From Parabacteroides sp. PM6-13 (GTDB lineage: Bacteria > Bacteroidota > Bacteroidia > Bacteroidales > Tannerellaceae): a stretch of DNA of 64,000 nucleotides. The DNA is taken from contig NZ_JARXWF010000003.1 in assembly GCF_029892605.1 (NCBI RefSeq), positions 124,001 through 188,000 of the forward strand, in the 5' to 3' direction. The position numbers were made by a program, and so were the translations under genes. The notes beneath the pieces were generated by a model, which saw only the letters and a list, made by a program, of their open reading frames with translations, was not told the DNA's origin and did no database searches. Of this stretch, positions 1 through 8,895 are shown one piece after another (the stretch's first letter is position 1; each line of letters begins with the position of its first letter).

Positions 1-2
1 CG

Positions 3-908
3 GCGGTCGGCATGTTGTCGACACTGGGTATCACCTTGGCTACTGATGCCTATGGGCCTATCGCGGACAATGCGGGTGGGAATGCGGAGATGGCCGGCTT
101 AGGCCCGGAGGTACGCAAACGCACCGACGCCTTGGATTCGTTAGGCAATACCACCGCTGCCACAGGCAAAGGTTTTGCCATCGGCTCGGCGGCATTGACG
201 GGGCTGGCCTTGTTGGCCTCCTATATCGAAGAGATCAAGATAGGACTGATTCGTCTGGGAGAAAATACTTTGGCTATGGCCGACGGGCGTTTGCTTGAAA
301 CGGCGAAAGCATCGTTTACCGACTTTATGTATTATTACGATGTGACCCTGATGAACCCCAAAGTATTGTCCGGTATTTTCATCGGCTCCATGATGGCCTT
401 CCTGTTCTGCGGGCTTACGATGAATGCCGTCGGGCGCGCTGCAGCCAAGATGGTGGAAGAGGTGCGTCGACAATTTCGCGAGATAAAAGGCATATTGACG
501 GGAGAGGCTGAGCCTGATTATGCCCGTTGTGTGGAAATTTCCACCAAAGGAGCACAACGGGAAATGGTTGTTCCTTCGGTATTGGCTATTGTTGCGCCAA
601 TCGTTACCGGATTGATTTTTGGGGTGACGGGTGTTATTGGTTTATTGATTGGTGGATTGAGTACAGGTTTTGTCTTGGCTATCTTCATGGCGAATGCCGG
701 AGGGGCGTGGGATAATGCCAAGAAATATGTTGAGGAGGGTAACTTCGGCGGGAAGGGGCTCGATTGCCATAAGGCGACTGTCGTAGGAGATACGGTGGGC
801 GATCCGTTTAAGGATACGTCGGGGCCTAGTCTGAATATATTGATTAAACTCATGAGTATGGTGGCTATTGTGATGGCCGGATTGACCGTTGCCTGGAGTG
901 TTTTTTAG
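3..908 (+). CDS. hppA: Membrane-bound ion-pumping pyrophosphatase, C-terminal part (5' end outside window)
   Basis: Hydrolyses cytoplasmic pyrophosphate and uses the energy to pump Na+ and/or H+ across the inner membrane. Only the last 301 residues are present; the frame is open to the left edge. Seen: a [20 protein letters not shown] segment near residues 14-33 and [10 protein letters not shown] near 48-57, both pyrophosphatase hallmarks, followed by several hydrophobic membrane helices and a [18 protein letters not shown] segment near the C terminus. Known of the family: the residue after GNTT is Lys in K+-independent enzymes and Ala in K+-dependent ones, so the Ala here indicates a K+-dependent enzyme, the class that includes Na+ and dual Na+,H+ pumps of Bacteroidales. 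Which ion it pumps cannot be decided from this part. No clear terminator follows. Confidence 0.95.
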   Translation, partial: AVGMLSTLGITLATDAYGPIADNAGGNAEMAGLGPEVRKRTDALDSLGNTTAATGKGFAIGSAALTGLALLASYIEEIKIGLIRLGENTLAMADGRLLETAKASFTDFMYYYDVTLMNPKVLSGIFIGSMMAFLFCGLTMNAVGRAAAKMVEEVRRQFREIKGILTGEAEPDYARCVEISTKGAQREMVVPSVLAIVAPIVTGLIFGVTGVIGLLIGGLSTGFVLAIFMANAGGAWDNAKKYVEEGNFGGKGLDCHKATVVGDTVGDPFKDTSGPSLNILIKLMSMVAIVMAGLTVAWSVF

Positions 909-936
909 GATTTATTGAAAATCTTGCTCTCTGTAC

Positions 937-967
937 TATGTTTGAAACAATTTTTTTAATATGTTTG
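937..967 (+). promoter_or_regulatory. Two candidate -7 boxes upstream of the Tat oxidoreductase
   Basis: Two perfect TATGTTTG matches to the Bacteroidetes -7 consensus TAnnTTTG lie at 937-944 and 960-967, both within a repeated ATGTTTGAA word. An ATTG at 914-917 is 19 bp before the first. The second lacks a well-placed -33 element. Transcription would start about 80-110 bp before the gene. Confidence 0.45.
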
Positions 968-1045
968 AACATCGAAAAAGTATGGATAAGTAAAACAACA
1001 CGATTATACATTTATTAATACCTAAAAAACAACACAACAAAGAAA

Positions 1046-2443
1046 ATGAGTAGAGAAGTAAATCCTATGTCAAGACGGAAGTTCCTGGCATCAACCGGCG
1101 CACTCACCGGCGCGGCTTTGTTATCATCAGCTCCTATCAGTGCTAGTACAAACGAATCTCCAATTGCTGCCCCTGTGCAGAACGGCCCTAAGCTGCGAGT
1201 AGCTTTGGTGGGTACCGGCTCGAGAGGGAACAGTATGTGGGGTCGCGACCTGGTACGTAACTATTCCGATTACCTGACCTTCGTCGGTTTGTGCGATAAG
1301 AATGAAGGCCGTGTATTGACCGGTAAAGAGATGATCGGCGCCGACTGTCCTACGTATACTGATTTTGAAAAGATGATGCGGGAAACGAAACCCGATCTGT
1401 TGATTGTGACAACGATGGACAGCACGCACCATGAGTTTATCATCAAAGGTATGGAGATGGGCGCTGATGTGATCACCGAAAAACCATTGACGACCGACGA
1501 GCAGAAGGTACAAGCGATCCTGGATGCTGAGAAGCGCACGGGAAAGAATTGCCGTATCACGTTCAACTACCGCTATTCTCCGCATCGCGCAAAGATGTGG
1601 GAATTGATCCGTAATGGTGAGATTGGCGAACTTACATCTGTTGATTTCCATTGGTATCTCGATACCTCACACGGAGCAGATTATTTCCGTCGCTGGCACC
1701 GATTGGTGGAATGCGGAGGTTCGCTTTGGGTACATAAGGCAAGTCATCACTTTGACCTGTTGAACTGGTGGATCGATAGTGACCCGGAAACTGTTTTCGC
1801 TTTGGGCGATTTGGAACATTATGGAAAGAATGGCCCCTACCGGGCAGAGAATTGCCGTACCTGCTCACATACGAAAGAGTGTAAGTTCTATTGGGACATT
1901 ATGAAGAACCCGACGAACGTGAAGCTCTATGTAGAGAATGAGAAGTATGACGGCTACCTGCGCGACGGATGTGTGTTCCGGAATGATGTGAATATTTTCG
2001 ATAAGATGGCTGCTACCATTAAATATAAGAACGGTGTACAGGTGTCATATTCATTGACAGCTTACTCTCCTTATGAGGGTTATCGTATCGCGTTTAATGG
2101 CACGAAGGGCCGTATCGACGCCTGGATCCAGGAATCACGCGCGGTATCGGATGTGAATTATGACGAGATTGTCTTGTTCAAGAATTTTGGTCGCCGTGAA
2201 TATATCCATGTACCGTTTGGTACATCCGGTCATGGTGGTGGAGATAAATTGTTGAAAGACCAGATCTTCCTTCCGAATATAGAAGACCCGTTCAAGCAAT
2301 GTGCCAGCGTACGCGACGGCGCCTTGGCTTGTTTGGTGGGTATCGCTGCTCGTAAGAGTATCGCTTCGAAGCAGGCAGTCAATATTGCCGACCTGACATC
2401 GATCAAGCCGGTGGCGAAGAAAGAGTATAAGCGGATACGCTAA
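1046..2443 (+). CDS. Gfo/Idh/MocA-family oxidoreductase with Tat signal
   Basis: Predicted NAD(P)-dependent sugar or inositol-type oxidoreductase exported by the Tat system. The N terminus carries the twin-arginine motif SRRKFL (residues 9-14) followed by a hydrophobic stretch and an Ala-rich cleavage region. A Rossmann fold begins at LVGTGSRGN (about 54-62) and the family EKP motif is at 145-147. A Cys-rich insert (CRTCSHTKEC, around residue 272) resembles the metal-binding-like loop common in secreted members. Length 465 aa is usual. The first ATG (1046) is used, but translation from the second, seven codons on, would give the same Tat signal. Some Gfo/Idh/MocA proteins are GH109 glycosidases that use NAD+ in hydrolysis; I cannot separate the two here. 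It stands alone, between hppA and convergent kdsB. Confidence 0.88.
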   Translation: MSREVNPMSRRKFLASTGALTGAALLSSAPISASTNESPIAAPVQNGPKLRVALVGTGSRGNSMWGRDLVRNYSDYLTFVGLCDKNEGRVLTGKEMIGADCPTYTDFEKMMRETKPDLLIVTTMDSTHHEFIIKGMEMGADVITEKPLTTDEQKVQAILDAEKRTGKNCRITFNYRYSPHRAKMWELIRNGEIGELTSVDFHWYLDTSHGADYFRRWHRLVECGGSLWVHKASHHFDLLNWWIDSDPETVFALGDLEHYGKNGPYRAENCRTCSHTKECKFYWDIMKNPTNVKLYVENEKYDGYLRDGCVFRNDVNIFDKMAATIKYKNGVQVSYSLTAYSPYEGYRIAFNGTKGRIDAWIQESRAVSDVNYDEIVLFKNFGRREYIHVPFGTSGHGGGDKLLKDQIFLPNIEDPFKQCASVRDGALACLVGIAARKSIASKQAVNIADLTSIKPVAKKEYKRIR

Positions 2444-2448
2444 CATGT

Positions 2449-2607
2449 AGAAGTCAGAGAAGTTAAAGAAGTAAGAAGTTAAGAAGTTAAGAAATCAGAG
2501 AAGCAAGAAGCCTGACCTCTAAACTTCTTTAACTTCTTTAACTTCTTGACTTCTCGCTTCTTTAACTTCTTAACTTCTTAACTTCTCTGACTTCTGACTT
2601 CTTCTTA
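2449..2607. repeat. Inverted array of GAAGTTAA-type repeats between convergent genes
   Basis: The gap between the oxidoreductase and kdsB is filled by degenerate 8-12 bp units of the form GAAGTTAAGAA on the left (2449-2510) and their complement on the right (2521-2607). The two halves can pair into one long, sliding imperfect hairpin, so the sequence may serve as a bidirectional terminator as well as being a simple repeat. Confidence 0.7.
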
Positions 2608-2620
2608 AGCCGCAACGCGA

Positions 2621-3370
2621 CTACAACAGCCCCAACGCCTTTTCCATATCTTCCGGCGTATCTATGCCTATGGTTTCGTGGTGGCTGATGCCTGCTTTGA
2701 TGCGGTAACCATTCTCTAACCAGCGCAGTTGTTCGAGGCTCTCGGCTATTTCCAAAGGCGATTGCGGCAATAGGGTGATCTCCCGCAATACGTTAGCCCG
2801 GTAAGCATATAGCCCGATATGTTTATAATAGGTATGGTTGACCAGCCATTCCTCGTGATGTTTTCCACGCAGGTAGGGGATAACCGAACGACTGAAATAC
2901 ATAGCTTCGTTATTCCTGTTTAATACAACCTTCGGGGTATTGGGATTGAACAGGGCCTGTTCGAAGTCGTCTTCTTTATGGAATGGTTTGACTAAAGTCG
3001 CAATATCCACTCCGTTATCGTCAAAACATTCTTTCAATGTCTCGATCTGGTTCGGATGAATAAAAGGTTCATCTCCCTGGATATTAACTACAATATCATA
3101 TCCTTGGCCTACCTTGGTATAGGCTTCATAACATCGGTCGGTTCCGCTTTTGTGTTGATCGGAGGTCATAACCACCTCGCCGCCGAATCGTGCTACGGCT
3201 TCGGCAATGCGGTTATCATCCGTAGCTACACACACCTTTTCCAATACCTGGGATACCTGTTCATATACCCGTTGTATCATAGGCTTACCTTTCATGTCAG
3301 CCAGGGGTTTTCCTGGGAAACGGGTCGACGCATAGCGCGCCGGAATGATTCCAATGAATTTCTCTTTCAT
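2621..3370 (-). CDS. kdsB: 3-deoxy-manno-octulosonate cytidylyltransferase (CMP-KDO synthetase)
   Basis: Activates KDO with CTP to CMP-KDO for lipopolysaccharide inner-core synthesis in the cytoplasm. The 249-residue protein has the family start [16 protein letters not shown] (about 8-23) with the nucleotide-binding Arg/Lys residues, and the NIQGDEPFI motif (near 96-104) with the metal-binding Asp. Length matches the family. It is divergent from the AlbA-like gene, with a shared promoter region of 73 bp, and convergent with the upstream oxidoreductase. No further KDO genes are adjacent. Confidence 0.97.
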   Translation of the reverse strand: MKEKFIGIIPARYASTRFPGKPLADMKGKPMIQRVYEQVSQVLEKVCVATDDNRIAEAVARFGGEVVMTSDQHKSGTDRCYEAYTKVGQGYDIVVNIQGDEPFIHPNQIETLKECFDDNGVDIATLVKPFHKEDDFEQALFNPNTPKVVLNRNNEAMYFSRSVIPYLRGKHHEEWLVNHTYYKHIGLYAYRANVLREITLLPQSPLEIAESLEQLRWLENGYRIKAGISHHETIGIDTPEDMEKALGLL

Positions 3371-3390
3371 GACAGCTCTCTTTTTTATTG

Positions 3391-3422
3391 CTTGGCAAAG
3401 TTATCTATTTAATTTATTTTTG
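3391..3422 (+). promoter_or_regulatory. Promoter of the AlbA_2-like gene
   Basis: CTTG at 3391-3394, a 20-bp spacer, then a perfect TATTTTTG -7 box at 3415-3422, about 20 bp before the ATG at 3444. It overlaps the divergent kdsB promoter. Confidence 0.6.
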
Positions 3423-3430
3423 CCCTCAAA
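3396..3430 (-). promoter_or_regulatory. Promoter of kdsB
   Basis: On the minus strand a perfect TAACTTTG -7 box (3396-3403) is preceded by TTTG (3427-3430) at a slightly long 23-bp spacing. The two divergent promoters occupy the same 40 bp, so the polymerases would compete. Confidence 0.5.
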
Positions 3431-3443
3431 TAGAAACCGTAAG

Positions 3444-4085
3444 ATGAAATCCCATCCCATATTGTCGTTAATTGCAGAAGGCGAGCATCAGCAGCTTGAT
3501 TTTAAGTTCGAGGTGAGCGATAGCAAGAAGATTGCCCGCACCCTCTGTGCCTTTGCCAATACCGATGGAGGAAGGCTGTTGATTGGTGTGAAAGATAATG
3601 GCGTGATTGCCGGTGTCCGCAGCGAAGAAGAGTATTATATGATCGAGGCGGCCTCAACGATGTACACCCGCCCTGTCGTCCCATTCGAGGCTACCCGCTG
3701 GGATATACAAGGGAAAACGGTCTTGGAGATCTATATTGCCCCCAGTTCGGAGAAGCCGCATAGCGCTCCCGATAAAGAGGATAAATACAAGGCCTACATA
3801 CGCGTGGCCGATGAAAACATATTGGCCAATGAGGTCTTGATGCTTTCCTGGAAGAAAAAAGGTATGCAAGAGGGCACCCTATTGAGGCTGAGTAAGCCGG
3901 TAGAGATCTTGTTTCATTGGCTGGATGCGCATACCTATATACATATAAACCAATTTTGTCGCTTGGCTCATATCAACTATTATACGGCACGAAACATCCT
4001 CAGTGATCTGATGGCATTGAATGTGCTTCGCTACCATGTGGTGGATAAGCGCATTGTCTATCAACGCGTGGCGTCAACCGATTGA
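3444..4085 (+). CDS. AlbA_2/Schlafen-type ATP-binding domain protein with C-terminal helix-turn-helix
   Basis: Putative DNA-binding regulator of the AlbA_2 (divergent AAA_4, Schlafen-like) family; its target is unknown. Seen: EHQQLDFKFEVSDSKKIART near residues 13-32, then CAFANTDGGRLLIGVKDNG, the conserved core of the family, and a C-terminal segment (about 150-210) that looks like a winged helix. The ATG at 3444 is chosen over an upstream in-frame start because it follows the promoter and begins the conserved region, giving 213 aa. Its stop overlaps the convergent NfeD gene by 12 bp. Members of this family are often annotated simply as ATP-binding or HTH proteins. Confidence 0.82.
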   Translation: MKSHPILSLIAEGEHQQLDFKFEVSDSKKIARTLCAFANTDGGRLLIGVKDNGVIAGVRSEEEYYMIEAASTMYTRPVVPFEATRWDIQGKTVLEIYIAPSSEKPHSAPDKEDKYKAYIRVADENILANEVLMLSWKKKGMQEGTLLRLSKPVEILFHWLDAHTYIHINQFCRLAHINYYTARNILSDLMALNVLRYHVVDKRIVYQRVASTD

Positions 4086-5474
4086 GACAACATACACCTG
4101 GGCGTTCTCAAAACGCACCACCCGCACCGGTGTTCCTTTTTCGATGAAGCCCAATTCCGATACGCCATCATAATGCTCTCCGTCGATCTCAACCTTGCCG
4201 GCCGGACGAAGTACGGTAGCAGCCACGCCCTCTTTTCCTATCATATTATCCAAAGCAAGGCTGGATACCGACTCTTCCAGATCGGTATGAAGGGCAACCC
4301 GCCGGAACAGGCTGTTTTTGTGTCCGATCCGACTCGATAGCCACAGCATAGCCACAAAGGCAAAGGTAATCCCCATCAGAACGGTTAACGCCGCTCGGCC
4401 GGAGTCGGCGGAGGTGACTCTTTCAAAGTCGAAATAGAAGTTGTCGAGCAGGCTCATGGTTAAGCCTGCGATTACGCTGATGATTCCCGCGATACCGGTC
4501 ACTCCGAAGCCGGGAATGACAAACACCTCTACGGCAATCAGGATAAGGCCGATTATAAATAATAGAATCTCCCAGTTTTGCGCCAGTCCGTCTATATACA
4601 GAGGGGCGAAATATAAAATAGCCGCTGCAATCGCGGCGATTGTTGGGAATCCGACTCCCGGTGTCTGAAGTTCAAAATAAATCCCGCCGATAATCACTAA
4701 GATCAATAGTGATTGAAGTACAGGACTCATCAGGAATCCTTTCAGATTATCGAACCAGGAGGGGGTGTATTTCTTTATTTCATAGGTGGGGTAACCAATG
4801 AATTCGGTGATCACCTCATCCACCGTCTCGGCAATGCCGTCGCAGTAGCCCCATTTCATAGCCTCCTCGGCTGTTAAGGTTAACACCTTGCCGCTGTCAC
4901 TCACACCGGGTACTACGGTGCGCTCGTCGACCATTGCCTCTGCGATCAATGGGTCGCGCTTCCATTTGTATATAGTATCGCCGTTTTGTATGATCGTGTC
5001 CTTTCCATGCGCCTCGGCCGTCGAGCGAATCATCGAACGCATATACGACTGGTACTTGTCGGGCAGTATCTCACCCGTTTGGTTCACTACAGAGGCCGCG
5101 CCGATATTGGCTCCCTTGCGCATATAGATCTTTTCGCAGGCGATAGAAATCAACGCACCTGCTGAGGCTGCATTGTTATCGATAAAGACATACACCGGAA
5201 TGGGACTGTAGAGAATGGCCGTTCGCATGGAATCGGCCGCCTCCAATAACCCTCCATAGGTATTCATATGGATCAGGATAGCATCAGCCTCCATTTCGCG
5301 TGCTTCTGTCAGCCCATTGTGCAGGTACAACTGCGTGGTGTTGTCGATCTCTTTTTTTATATCAATCGTGTACACCGTTTTTTGCTTGTCCGTTTGCCCT
5401 GTTTTTGCAAAAATGGCAAATGGAAAGGCAGATATGAAAATAAATAATACGATAAGAACTTGTTTTCTGTCCAT
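4074..5474 (-). CDS. NfeD-family membrane-bound serine protease (ClpP class)
   Basis: Predicted membrane protease linked in other bacteria to membrane quality control, often with stomatin-like partners. An N-terminal signal or anchor (about 5-22) precedes a ClpP/SppA-like domain with the nucleophile Ser104 in NNAASAG; Lys140 is at the spacing expected for the Ser-Lys dyad. Four to five hydrophobic helices (roughly 245-390) follow, then a C-terminal NfeD beta-barrel (about 395-466, ending near ENAQVYVVSIG). Length 466 aa is that of the long NfeD form. No stomatin/SPFH gene lies next to it in this window, which differs from many genomes. Confidence 0.93.
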   Translation of the reverse strand: MDRKQVLIVLFIFISAFPFAIFAKTGQTDKQKTVYTIDIKKEIDNTTQLYLHNGLTEAREMEADAILIHMNTYGGLLEAADSMRTAILYSPIPVYVFIDNNAASAGALISIACEKIYMRKGANIGAASVVNQTGEILPDKYQSYMRSMIRSTAEAHGKDTIIQNGDTIYKWKRDPLIAEAMVDERTVVPGVSDSGKVLTLTAEEAMKWGYCDGIAETVDEVITEFIGYPTYEIKKYTPSWFDNLKGFLMSPVLQSLLILVIIGGIYFELQTPGVGFPTIAAIAAAILYFAPLYIDGLAQNWEILLFIIGLILIAVEVFVIPGFGVTGIAGIISVIAGLTMSLLDNFYFDFERVTSADSGRAALTVLMGITFAFVAMLWLSSRIGHKNSLFRRVALHTDLEESVSSLALDNMIGKEGVAATVLRPAGKVEIDGEHYDGVSELGFIEKGTPVRVVRFENAQVYVVSIG

Positions 5475-5658
5475 TGAATATCAAATGATGCGTTATTAAA
5501 CTTGTATTATATGTTCATTCTGTTGAAGAATCTGAAAGTCGCTACATGCGCGTGTTGTGAAATGTGCTTATTTTAGGAATTTTAGGTGTAAAACAGCTAA
5601 AATTCTATTTTATATATTAATATTTTGAAAACACCAGACTTATTCATAATAAAAGTGC

Positions 5659-5666
5659 TATATTTG
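5659..5666 (+). promoter_or_regulatory. -7 box upstream of the first ECF sigma gene
   Basis: TATATTTG at 5659-5666 matches TAnnTTTG perfectly; no -33 TTTG is at the right distance (the nearest, at 5624-5627, is 31 bp away). The gene starts 75 bp downstream. The 267-bp gap before it is AT-rich and holds no gene. Confidence 0.45.
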
Positions 5667-5741
5667 TGTAGAAACAAAACGAAAAGAGAAATAAACCAAG
5701 CCAAACTTTTCGCAATTATTAATCAAATAAAACTTTAGGTT

Positions 5742-6248
5742 ATGAACGCGTTGCAATTTCAGAAAAAATTATTGAGCATGCAAGAAAACATGATGAATTT
5801 TGCGTTAATGTTAACTGCAGACCGTGACGATGCTCAGGATTTGATGCAGGACACAACGCTGAAGGTTTTGAACAATCAGGAGAAATTCGTAGACAATGTG
5901 AATTTCAAAGGGTGGGTCTTAACCGTCATGCGCAACCTCTTCATCAACAATTATCACAAAATCGTGAGAACCCAAACAATCATCGACCAAAACGCTGATT
6001 TGTATAATTTGGACGTCATCAATGATGCCGGTATCGACAGCCCGGATGGAGCTTACCGTATTCAGGAGATCACCAAAGCGATTGACGCTTTGGAAGAAGA
6101 TCTGCGGATTCCCTTCTCCTTGTATTTGAGTGGTTTCAAATACCATGAGATTGCTGAAAAATTGGCATTGCCTCTTGGTACCATCAAGAGCCGCATCTAT
6201 TTCGCCCGTCAGGAGCTACAAGCTGTATTGAAAGATTATAAACGATGA
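5742..6248 (+). CDS. ECF-type RNA polymerase sigma factor (copy 1)
   Basis: Alternative sigma factor of the extracytoplasmic-function group, 168 aa. Region 2 (about 12-85) includes DRDDAQDLMQDTTLKVL and GWVLTVMRNLFINNYHK; region 4 (about 112-162) has YHEIAEKLALPLGTIKSRI, the -35-binding helix-turn-helix. It closely resembles the second sigma factor at 26930-27436, both in sequence and length. No anti-sigma gene is adjacent, so it is not a standard sigma/anti-sigma pair; in Bacteroides, such orphan ECF factors (for example EcfO-like) are linked to stress responses, but that role is only an inference here. A large hairpin element follows directly. Confidence 0.95.
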   Translation: MNALQFQKKLLSMQENMMNFALMLTADRDDAQDLMQDTTLKVLNNQEKFVDNVNFKGWVLTVMRNLFINNYHKIVRTQTIIDQNADLYNLDVINDAGIDSPDGAYRIQEITKAIDALEEDLRIPFSLYLSGFKYHEIAEKLALPLGTIKSRIYFARQELQAVLKDYKR

Positions 6249-6250
6249 TA

Positions 6251-6440
6251 TTTAGAAGCTGTTTTGAATTTTATGAAACAATTTATTATTGCTTATTATT
6301 GGGCTTCTTCAGCCTTCTTTTCCGCTTATCCGCGCCTTTGCTTTTAGTCACATAGCTCGCTATGCTCCCAAAAGCAAAGACACAACTAAGCGAAAAATAA
6401 GACTAAATAAGCTCCAATAAAATTCAAAACAGCTTCTAAA
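6251..6440. repeat. Long hairpin element with perfect 23-bp ends
   Basis: TTTAGAAGCTGTTTTGAA and its continuation (6251-6273) are repeated perfectly in inverse at 6418-6440. The interior is also self-complementary in blocks: CTTTGCTTTT pairs with AAAAGCAAAG, and CATAGC-TC-GCTATG forms the centre. The 190-bp unit lies between the sigma gene and the convergent glycosyltransferase, so it could end transcription from both sides or be a MITE-like element. No coding sequence was seen in it. Confidence 0.75.
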
Positions 6441-6498
6441 GCAATCCGATTGCTTTTCTGAAAGACCGTTCTGTAGCGACAGGGCGGTCTTTTGTGTT

Positions 6499-7665
6499 TT
6501 AAGACAGTCGGAAGGTGTAATCGTTTTTCCCTCGGAACATACGGTAGATCCGGATGTAGAGGCCGTGTAGAGGCTGGATGATTTCGAGTAGGAGCAATCC
6601 GGCGGTAGTCGGCTTTTGCTGAAGCATTTTGGCCGATTTGTGGAGGATCATGGCTTTTGTGATGAAGCGGATTATGAAAAGTAATCCGGCGAATAGGCTG
6701 ATGAGCCAGTTGCCCGCGATGCCTATGATGGCAGTGGCGATAACAGCAGCCAGGAAAAGGAAATAGGTCACCTCTTCCATCCGGTAGAAGAATAGTTTGC
6801 CTCCTTTGTAGTAGCGTTGCGTAGCGGCACGCGATACCTTCATCTCCCGCCATATCTTATAGCGCTCCACCTCTTGCATTTGCGTGATGCTTTCCGGGTT
6901 GTAGACCACCCGGGTGTTTCGCTTGTTGGCCACCTGGTTGATGAAAAGGTCGTCGTCGCCGGCGTGAAGGCTTAGTGTCTTCTGGTATCCTTTGTGTTGG
7001 AAGAAGAGTTCTTTCCGATAGGAGAGGTTGCGCCCATTCCCTGTGAAAGGATGATTCTTAAGTGCCGACGAGATATATTGAAGTCCGGATAGTAGGTTGT
7101 CGTACGCGATGAGCTGGTGCATAAAGCCACTCTTTTGTTCATACGCGCAAAATCCTAAAGCAATCTCTGTCTTGTCTGTATAGGCATGGGCGAATGAGGC
7201 GATCCATGCTGTCGACAGGGGTTTGCAGTTGGCTTCCGTGAATAGGATAATGCTGTTTTTAGCCGCCTTGATACCTACCGTTAGGGCGAGTTTCTTGCGA
7301 CTGAGGTATTTGACATCTTGCGGAATATAGGTGTGATACAGATGTCCGTATTCCTGCTCGAATGTTTTAAGCACATTGTCACTTTCGTCGGTCGATCCGT
7401 CGTTCACGACAATGACTTCATAATCCGGATAGTCCTGCTTAAGCAGTGAAGGGAGATTTTTTTGTAGGTTCTCTGATTCGTTTTTCGCGTATACCACGAT
7501 TGAAACGGGCGGGTATTGTTTGGTCTCCGGCTGGGTTATTTTCTTTGCTCGGCGCAAGGGACGGGCAAAAGTGACCAGCCAGTAAAGCAATTGGATCATA
7601 AAGAAAAAACCAACAATACCGGTCAAAAGGAGTTCAAGCGGAGTAAATACGAATAGATGTTCCAT
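6499..7665 (-). CDS. Membrane-anchored family 2 glycosyltransferase
   Basis: Inverting sugar transferase of the GT2 (GT-A) fold, 388 aa, likely acting on a lipid-linked or surface glycan. An N-terminal hydrophobic helix (about 8-32) leads into the catalytic domain, with VSIVVYAKNE near residue 53, VVNDGSTDES (the nucleotide-sugar Asp) near 86-95 and a DDDLFINQV acceptor motif near 235. Two C-terminal hydrophobic helices (about 300-340) anchor it. It lies 2 bp downstream of lysA on the same strand and may be the last gene of that transcript, though its role is unrelated to lysine synthesis. Confidence 0.9.
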   Translation of the reverse strand: MEHLFVFTPLELLLTGIVGFFFMIQLLYWLVTFARPLRRAKKITQPETKQYPPVSIVVYAKNESENLQKNLPSLLKQDYPDYEVIVVNDGSTDESDNVLKTFEQEYGHLYHTYIPQDVKYLSRKKLALTVGIKAAKNSIILFTEANCKPLSTAWIASFAHAYTDKTEIALGFCAYEQKSGFMHQLIAYDNLLSGLQYISSALKNHPFTGNGRNLSYRKELFFQHKGYQKTLSLHAGDDDLFINQVANKRNTRVVYNPESITQMQEVERYKIWREMKVSRAATQRYYKGGKLFFYRMEEVTYFLFLAAVIATAIIGIAGNWLISLFAGLLFIIRFITKAMILHKSAKMLQQKPTTAGLLLLEIIQPLHGLYIRIYRMFRGKNDYTFRLS

Positions 7666-7667
7666 GG

Positions 7668-8825
7668 TTATAATTCATCCGAATAATAGGCAACAGGTAA
7701 ACGACGGCAATTGTATTGAGAAGCCATCACCTCTCCATAAGCGCCGGCCGAACGCAAAGCAATCAGGTCGCCACGGTGGGCGCGATTCAGTTCAACCTCT
7801 TTCCCAAATACATCCGAAGATTCGCAGATGGGACCGACCACGTCGTATAGTTCAACCTCGTCGTCGTTGCTGATGTTCTCTATGCGGTGATACGCATCGT
7901 ACATGGCAGGACGGATCAGCTCGGTGAATCCGGCGTCAAGAATAGCAAACTGCTTCACCTCGCCCTTCTTTACATACAAAACCTTTGATATCAGGCTACC
8001 GCATTGGGCAACAATGGAACGTCCCGGCTCGAAATGAACCTGTTGTCCCGGACGCACCTGCAAGAGTTTATGGAAGGCGGCAAAATAATTATCGAATGGC
8101 GGGATAGGCATATGATTCGGATGATAGTAATCGATGCCCAGTCCTCCTCCGAAATTGATATACTCCACCTGTAATCCTCTTTTCTCTAACTCATCCTGCA
8201 TCTCATTGAAGCGGATGGCCAGGTTGCGGAAGGCGGAGATATCGGTGATCTGCGAACCAATATGGCTATGGATGCCGATCAGTTTCAGATTATTCAATGT
8301 TTTCAGTTGATCAAGTACATCATTCAGCATACTCAGGTTGATGCCGAATTTGTTCTCTTTCATGCCGGTGGTTATCTTGGCATGCGTATGGGCATCCACC
8401 TCCGGATTAATGCGAAGCGCGATAGAGGCTGTTTTTCCTTTGGCCGCAGCTATTTCGTTGATGATCTCAAGTTCGACAGCCGACTCCACATTGAAGCAGA
8501 AGATATCGTTATCGAGACCTAATTCAATCTCCCAATCGGCCTTCCCTACGCCGGCAAAGACCACTTTGTCAGCCGGAAAACCCGCGTCGAGTGCCGCGCG
8601 TATTTCACCGCCACTGACACAATCAGCCCCGAAGCCATGTTCAGCAATGATAGAAAGGATGCGTGGGTTGGCATTGGCCTTGACCGCGTAATGCACATGG
8701 TAGCCATACTTGCCAGATTCGGCTTTTACGGTCTCTAATGTCTCTTTCAACAGCGCAATATCGTAATAATAGAAAGGTGTTGGAATCGCTTTGAATTTTT
8801 CTGTAGGAAATGTTCCTTTGAGCAT
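7668..8825 (-). CDS. lysA: Diaminopimelate decarboxylase
   Basis: Last step of lysine synthesis: PLP-dependent decarboxylation of meso-diaminopimelate. The ATG at 8825 is chosen (385 aa); an in-frame TTG eight codons earlier falls within a hairpin and is unlikely. Seen: PLP Lys49 in YAVKANANP, HSHIGSQI, NFGGGLGIDY and EPGRSIVA phosphate-binding segments, and CESSDVFG with the catalytic Cys from the partner subunit. It follows lysC by 70 bp, with a hairpin in the gap, and its product fits with lysC on the same transcript. Confidence 0.97.
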   Translation of the reverse strand: MLKGTFPTEKFKAIPTPFYYYDIALLKETLETVKAESGKYGYHVHYAVKANANPRILSIIAEHGFGADCVSGGEIRAALDAGFPADKVVFAGVGKADWEIELGLDNDIFCFNVESAVELEIINEIAAAKGKTASIALRINPEVDAHTHAKITTGMKENKFGINLSMLNDVLDQLKTLNNLKLIGIHSHIGSQITDISAFRNLAIRFNEMQDELEKRGLQVEYINFGGGLGIDYYHPNHMPIPPFDNYFAAFHKLLQVRPGQQVHFEPGRSIVAQCGSLISKVLYVKKGEVKQFAILDAGFTELIRPAMYDAYHRIENISNDDEVELYDVVGPICESSDVFGKEVELNRAHRGDLIALRSAGAYGEVMASQYNCRRLPVAYYSDEL

Positions 8826-8831
8826 AATGAA

Positions 8832-8866
8832 TTGGAAAAGCCCCACCAACCTCCCCCAAGGGGAGG
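8832..8866 (-). terminator. Hairpin between lysC and lysA
   Basis: CCTCCCC and GGGGAGG form a tight stem inside an outer AAGCC/GGCTT pair, followed on the minus strand by a short T run. It may attenuate read-through from lysC to lysA or protect an mRNA end. The same CCTCCCC-type hairpin is common in Bacteroidales gaps. Confidence 0.5.
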
Positions 8867-8895
8867 CTTATGAGGCAGTTTATACTATGTTTTAT

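Noticed and set aside
2449-2607. CRISPR-like array
   Set aside because: Units are degenerate, mirror-oriented and have no unique spacers of constant length; no cas genes.
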